From: Lachnocurva sp029100405
Lineage (GTDB): Bacteria > Bacillota > Clostridia > Lachnospirales > Lachnospiraceae
Assembly (NCBI GenBank): GCA_046263755.1
Contig: JBJYZC010000003.1
Location: forward strand, 62,001 to 126,000
Direction: 5' to 3'
DNA: 64,000 bases
The notes under the pieces were generated by a model, which did not search any database, was not told the DNA's origin, and worked only from the letters and a program-made list of their open reading frames with translations. Below are positions 60,293 through 64,000 of the stretch, in pieces (positions within the stretch are counted from its first letter, which is position 1; the number at the start of each line of letters is the position of its first letter). The position numbers were made by a program, and so were the translations under genes.

Positions 60293-61852
60293 ATGGCATT
60301 TTATAAGAATAAATATGATGTCATCGTCATCGGCGGCGCCCTGGCCGGCATGAGCTGTGCCATGAAGCTGGCCTCCGAGGGGAAGGACGTTCTGGTTCTG
60401 GAACGGCACAATCTGCCGGGCGGAATCGCAACCTCCTTTGTCCGTGACGGCATTGAGATCGAAGCCACCTTACATGAGATGATGTCCATCGGAAGCCAGA
60501 AAGATCCACTCTTCATCCGCCAGTATCTGGATGAAATGAAGGTTTGTATCGACTGGCTCAGGGTTCCGGAGGCCTATGTCTTCGTTTCCCCGGAAGATCA
60601 TATCGATATCGAACTTCATGCCGGCAGACGCCCGGACGGAAGCTGGATCTGCGCCGACGAAATTGAGGCTCAGTATCCGGGATCCCGTGATGATGTCAAT
60701 AAGCTCCTGGAGGTCACAAAACAGGTCTATGAGTCCGTTCTCTATCTGAACGAACACAGTATCTCAAAATTCGAGACCTTAAAGAATCACGAGGCACTGG
60801 CAAAGACGGCCGGCTATTCTGCGAAAGAAGTCATTGATAAGATCTGTCCCAATATGAAGAAGGAAGTAAAGCAGATCCTGTCGGCCTACTGGATCTATGT
60901 CGGTCAGCCCCTGTCCACTATGCCCTTTACCATTTATTCCTTCCTCATGGCTGATTATCTTCTGGGCGGCTCTTATGTCGCACGCGGCTTCTCCCATGAG
61001 ATGTCCGTTGCCATGGCGGAGCGCTGCATACAGCTTGGCGTTCAGATGGAATTCGGTCAGAATGTTGATAAGATCCTCGTGAAAAATGGCCGGGTCTATG
61101 GTGTCCGGACGGCCCACGGCGAAGAGATCCACTGCGATTACGTTGCCAGTGCACCTTATCCCAATACCGTTTACGGCAAGATGATCGAGCCCCAGTCAGA
61201 AGTCCCGGCAGCCGCCAGAAAGTATGCCAATGCCATGCCGATGTCCGTTTCCTGCTTCTCTGTCGTGCTTCTTCTCGATGCCAGACCGGAGGATCTCAAT
61301 ATTCATGCCTACTCCGTCTTTTCTGCAGATAGCTCTATGGATACGGACAAGTTTTGGGAACAAGGGAAAAGACTTGGCAACTGGGACTTCCTGACCACGA
61401 TCTGCTTGAATTACGCGAATCCGGATTGTGTACCGGATGGCATGACCTCGCTTTCCATCACCAATCTGCCTCTGCCGGAATGCTTTGACGGTGTAAATGC
61501 GGATAACTACTTTGAAACCAAGGACCGGATCGCCGGACAGATGATCGATCAGGTATCCAAACGGCTTGGTGTCAATTTAAGAGATCATATCTATGATATC
61601 GAAATAGAGACCCCCGTCACGATTTCCCACTATACCAGCGACTATAAGGGCGGTATCTACGGTTATCAGCATTCCATGGACAACTCTGTCGTTGCCCGTC
61701 TGGAAGACGTTGATAAGGAAATGTATATCAAAGGTCTTGTCGGCTGTGCCAGCCACCAGTTAGTCGGCGACGGTATGGCATGTAATATCAATAACGGTAA
61801 GATCGCAGCCAAGATCATTCTGGATGAGATGCAGAAAGAAAGGAAGGCCTGA
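60293..61852 (+). CDS. CrtI/RetSat-like FAD-dependent oxidoreductase
   Basis: 519 aa. 'YDVIVIGGALAGMSCAMKLA' (8-27) with 'LVLERHNLPGGIATSFVRDG' is the FAD-binding start of the phytoene-desaturase/retinol-saturase group; the C-terminal 'GLVGCASHQLVGDGMACNIN' closes the FAD site. These enzymes add or remove hydrogen at C=C bonds of lipids. Next to a fatty acid isomerase and an NAD(P)H-[2Fe-2S] reductase, a double-bond reductase role is the best guess in an anaerobe. 2 nt before the next gene. Confidence 0.8.
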   Translation: MAFYKNKYDVIVIGGALAGMSCAMKLASEGKDVLVLERHNLPGGIATSFVRDGIEIEATLHEMMSIGSQKDPLFIRQYLDEMKVCIDWLRVPEAYVFVSPEDHIDIELHAGRRPDGSWICADEIEAQYPGSRDDVNKLLEVTKQVYESVLYLNEHSISKFETLKNHEALAKTAGYSAKEVIDKICPNMKKEVKQILSAYWIYVGQPLSTMPFTIYSFLMADYLLGGSYVARGFSHEMSVAMAERCIQLGVQMEFGQNVDKILVKNGRVYGVRTAHGEEIHCDYVASAPYPNTVYGKMIEPQSEVPAAARKYANAMPMSVSCFSVVLLLDARPEDLNIHAYSVFSADSSMDTDKFWEQGKRLGNWDFLTTICLNYANPDCVPDGMTSLSITNLPLPECFDGVNADNYFETKDRIAGQMIDQVSKRLGVNLRDHIYDIEIETPVTISHYTSDYKGGIYGYQHSMDNSVVARLEDVDKEMYIKGLVGCASHQLVGDGMACNINNGKIAAKIILDEMQKERKA

Positions 61853-61854
61853 GC

Positions 61855-63135
61855 ATGAAAGTCAATGGATTTTTAAAAGATGTCACAGGCGCCAACCGCG
61901 TCATCAAAGCCAGAAGACAGCTGATTCAGAGCGGAAGCCCTGAAAACCTCTATAAGGATCATATCCGGGAGGTTGCAGAGGAAGTTCATCCCAATAAGAC
62001 CCATGTCCGGATCACCAAAGTCGAAGAAGTCTCCCCGACTGCCCGGAAGTTCACCTTTGTTCCGGAAGATGGTGATACCCTTCCCCCTTTCTATGCAGGC
62101 CAGTACTGTTCGATTGACCTTAAGGTAAAGGATGAAGAAAGTGGCAAAACGACTGTCACCACCCGGCCCTACTCCATTTCATCGGCCCCTTATCAGGCCA
62201 GACAGGGAGAGAAATCCTTTTTCGAACTGACCATCCGAAACGGCCGCCCCGGTCAGGGCTTTATCAGCAGCTATCTCTATGAAAAAGCTCATGTCGGCGA
62301 TCACTTTACGGTCCATCTGCCTTTCGGACAGTTCCACTATGAGCCCCTGCGGGATGCAAAACATATCCTGGCTCTGGCCGGCGGTTCCGGAATCACGCCT
62401 TTCTACTCCATGGCTCAGGAAATTGCTCACGGAAGTCTGGATTGTGATCTCACGATCCTTTATGGATCCCGTGACCGAAAGGATATCATCCTGGTCGATG
62501 AGCTCTCGAAGATCGAAACAGAATGCGACAGAGTCCGCTTTATTAACGTCTTGTCCGATGATCCGGACTATGATGGTGAGAAGGGATTCCTTTCCCGGGA
62601 TCTGATTGAGAAATATTCTTACGGAAAACCGTCGGATGGAGAGACCAGTTACTTTGTCTGCGGTCCTCTGCCTATGTACAACTTCGTAAGCGGTGAGTTA
62701 AAAGCGCTGAATGTCCCGGCCAAACGAATCCGGATGGAGGTCTTTGGTGCGCCTCGAGATATTACGAAAGCCAGTGGTTACCGTATCCGAAAGGCAAATA
62801 AAGACCTTCCGGTAAATAGCGAGATTGCTCCTTATCCCGAGGATCAGGCCGAAACGATTTACCATCTGACCGTACTCCGCGGTCTGGAAAAAACGGTCAT
62901 CGATGCTCTCTCAACAGAGCCTCTGGCTGTATCTCTGGAACGAGCCGGTATTCCCAATCAAACCCGCTGCAGAAGCGGTGCATGCGGCTATTGCCGATCC
63001 AAATTGATCGAGGGAGAAGTTTTCGTCCCGGACGCTGGAGACGGAAGACGTTATGCCGATAAGAAATTCGGCTATATCCACGCCTGCTCCACCTTCCCTC
63101 TCGGAGACTGCACGATTCAGATCATTATCTCTTAA
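61855..63135 (+). CDS. NAD(P)H-flavin reductase with C-terminal [2Fe-2S] ferredoxin domain
   Basis: 426 aa. FAD domain with 'RPYSIS' (104-109), nicotinamide domain with 'LAGGSGITPFYSMAQ' (174-188) and 'YFVCGPLPMYNF' (266-277), then a plant-type ferredoxin domain with C372, C377, C380 ('CRSGACGYC') and C411 ('HACSTFP'). It moves electrons from NAD(P)H to the iron-sulfur centre, and by position to the flavoprotein encoded 2 nt upstream. It is of the oxygenase-reductase type, unusual in an anaerobe unless it serves a reductive enzyme. Confidence 0.9.
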   Translation: MKVNGFLKDVTGANRVIKARRQLIQSGSPENLYKDHIREVAEEVHPNKTHVRITKVEEVSPTARKFTFVPEDGDTLPPFYAGQYCSIDLKVKDEESGKTTVTTRPYSISSAPYQARQGEKSFFELTIRNGRPGQGFISSYLYEKAHVGDHFTVHLPFGQFHYEPLRDAKHILALAGGSGITPFYSMAQEIAHGSLDCDLTILYGSRDRKDIILVDELSKIETECDRVRFINVLSDDPDYDGEKGFLSRDLIEKYSYGKPSDGETSYFVCGPLPMYNFVSGELKALNVPAKRIRMEVFGAPRDITKASGYRIRKANKDLPVNSEIAPYPEDQAETIYHLTVLRGLEKTVIDALSTEPLAVSLERAGIPNQTRCRSGACGYCRSKLIEGEVFVPDAGDGRRYADKKFGYIHACSTFPLGDCTIQIIIS

Positions 63136-63166
63136 GATTTGTTAAGATTTCTTAAGAAAATGGCCT

Positions 63167-63254
63167 TGGCTTCCTGCTTAGCATTTGAAGTTTGCCTATA
63201 AAAAGAGCCCTGGCTTCCTGCTTTGCATTTGAAGTCTGCCTATAAAAAGAGCCG
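63167..63254. repeat. Two tandem 44-bp repeats
   Basis: Two copies (63167-63210, 63211-63254) share TGGCTTCCTGCTT, GCATTTGAAGT and TGCCTATAAAAAGAGCC with four differences. The last bases of copy 2 form the left arm of the terminator after it. Confidence 0.75.
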
Positions 63255-63289
63255 TAATTCTAGTGATTCACCAGAGTTACGGCTTTTTT
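63249..63289. terminator. Terminator between the redox operon and the HD gene
   Basis: AGCCGTAA...TTACGGCT with a long loop, then TTTTTT. Confidence 0.85.
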
Positions 63290-63326
63290 CTTACAAGAAT
63301 TACTGTGTCACCTGTCAGGCTCTACA

Positions 63327-63965
63327 TCACCGGTCTTCTTCACTGCCACGAAGACTTCCCTTCTTCACATTCTCTTTCAGGATTTCTTCCGTCAGACGGT
63401 AAAGCGTCTGCGAGGCTTCCCGTGTCCTCTTCTGCCTGCCTTCCACCTGATCGACAGAGACACCATGTTCCTTCCAGTCGCCTCCGTCATTCGAATTGTT
63501 GAGAAGGAGGGGCTGGAGATTGTCCATGGCCCTTGCGAATCGTGCTTCGGGTGTTTTCGCTTCCTCAAATTCCTCAAAGAGATCCGAAAAAAAGCTCTTC
63601 TGATCTTCCGGCAAAATGGAAAAAAGCCTTTCCTTCGCTGCTTCTTCCCGCACCTTCTGCGACTTCTTACCCTCTTCGTCATAGGCATAGGTGTCACCGG
63701 CATAGATTTCCACTAGATCGTGAATCAGACAGAGAAGGATCGTGTGGCCTTTATTGATCTTTTCATCCGAATACTCTGCAAGGACTGCCGCCATTACTGC
63801 CATATGCCAGGCATGTTCCGCATCATCCTCTCTCCTGCCATGACCGGTCAAATGGGTCTGACGAAGGACATTTTTCTCCTGATCAATTGCAAGAGCAAAT
63901 TCCAGCTGCCGGCGCAGCCGCTCCGGAAGGTCCTTGGGCAAATTGGCCTTGATTTCCTCTGACAT
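63327..63965 (-). CDS. HD-domain hydrolase (YfbR/HDDC2-like)
   Basis: 212 aa. HD metal motif: 'DDAEHAWHMAVMA' (47-59), 'CLIHDLVEIYAGDTY' (79-93) and 'ARAMDNLQPLLLN' later. The H...HD...D arrangement and length match 5'-deoxynucleotidases of the YfbR/HDDC2 kind, which act on dNMPs. Start at 63965 near the window edge, so its promoter is not seen. Convergent with the redox operon. Confidence 0.85.
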   Translation of the reverse strand: MSEEIKANLPKDLPERLRRQLEFALAIDQEKNVLRQTHLTGHGRREDDAEHAWHMAVMAAVLAEYSDEKINKGHTILLCLIHDLVEIYAGDTYAYDEEGKKSQKVREEAAKERLFSILPEDQKSFFSDLFEEFEEAKTPEARFARAMDNLQPLLLNNSNDGGDWKEHGVSVDQVEGRQKRTREASQTLYRLTEEILKENVKKGSLRGSEEDR

Positions 63966-64000
63966 GATGTACCAGCCTCCTCAATCTGCCTTCTGACTCT

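Overview
The window looks like a chromosome segment of a gut- or rumen-type anaerobic Gram-positive bacterium, most likely a Clostridia member (Lachnospirales-like). The evidence is strong AGGAGG-type ribosome sites, lipoprotein signals, an anaerobic sulfite reductase, a bile salt hydrolase, a clostridial-type ThiC, and many sugar and glycoside genes with ROK and LacI regulators. The genus cannot be fixed from sequence alone. No tRNA, rRNA or CRISPR array was seen.

Layout. 1-0.36 kb: the 5' end of an IS30-type element. 0.5-9.4 kb (all minus strand): asrABC sulfite reductase, a terminator, then an overlapping run bioY, sirC-like, hemC, cobA-hemD and bsh (bile salt hydrolase), followed by a 3-hydroxyacyl-CoA dehydrogenase with its own promoter. 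The sirohaem made by this run is the cofactor of AsrC. 9.4-18.4 kb: an amidase lipoprotein; a GH2 glycosidase and a GPH sugar symporter that share an identical-geometry operator; an azlC remnant with azlD; an O-antigen-ligase-like membrane protein; and an orphan lipoprotein. 18.5-25.9 kb: a TPP riboswitch with thiC, a 71-bp repeat cluster, membrane proteins, a 196-bp cruciform element, an FtsX/ABC pair and a diguanylate cyclase. 26-33.4 kb: zinc-ribbon/DUF4234 and DUF2752 proteins, then a sugar operon (GH5, fucose-isomerase-like, xylulokinase) with a ROK regulator. 33.6-38 kb: iron alcohol dehydrogenase, TSCPD protein, LacI regulator and MATE exporter.

38.4-48.2 kb is a mosaic of decayed integrative elements stacked downstream of guaA. 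The 3' end of guaA carries TTACTCCAGCTC, and three more copies of this sequence lie at 38.44, 42.51 and 46.97 kb, each preceded by a terminator-like hairpin. The segments between hold an IS256 deletion derivative, toxin-antitoxin genes (one broken, one intact higBA), RhuM, polymorphic-toxin tips with immunity genes, and an integrase C-terminal remnant.

48.2-56 kb is conserved core: guaA, uracil permease, upp, a shikimate-kinase-like gene and trkA/trkH potassium uptake.

55.9-63.1 kb is the most interesting part. Minus-strand genes encode an acyl ligase, a dedicated acyl carrier protein and an acyl-ACP thioesterase. Divergent plus-strand genes encode a close relative of the Propionibacterium polyunsaturated fatty acid isomerase, a CrtI/RetSat-like flavoprotein, and an NAD(P)H-flavin-[2Fe-2S] reductase. 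Together they read as a candidate cassette for isomerising and saturating dietary unsaturated fatty acids (biohydrogenation). That reading is inference from family membership and gene order. The window ends with an HD-domain hydrolase.
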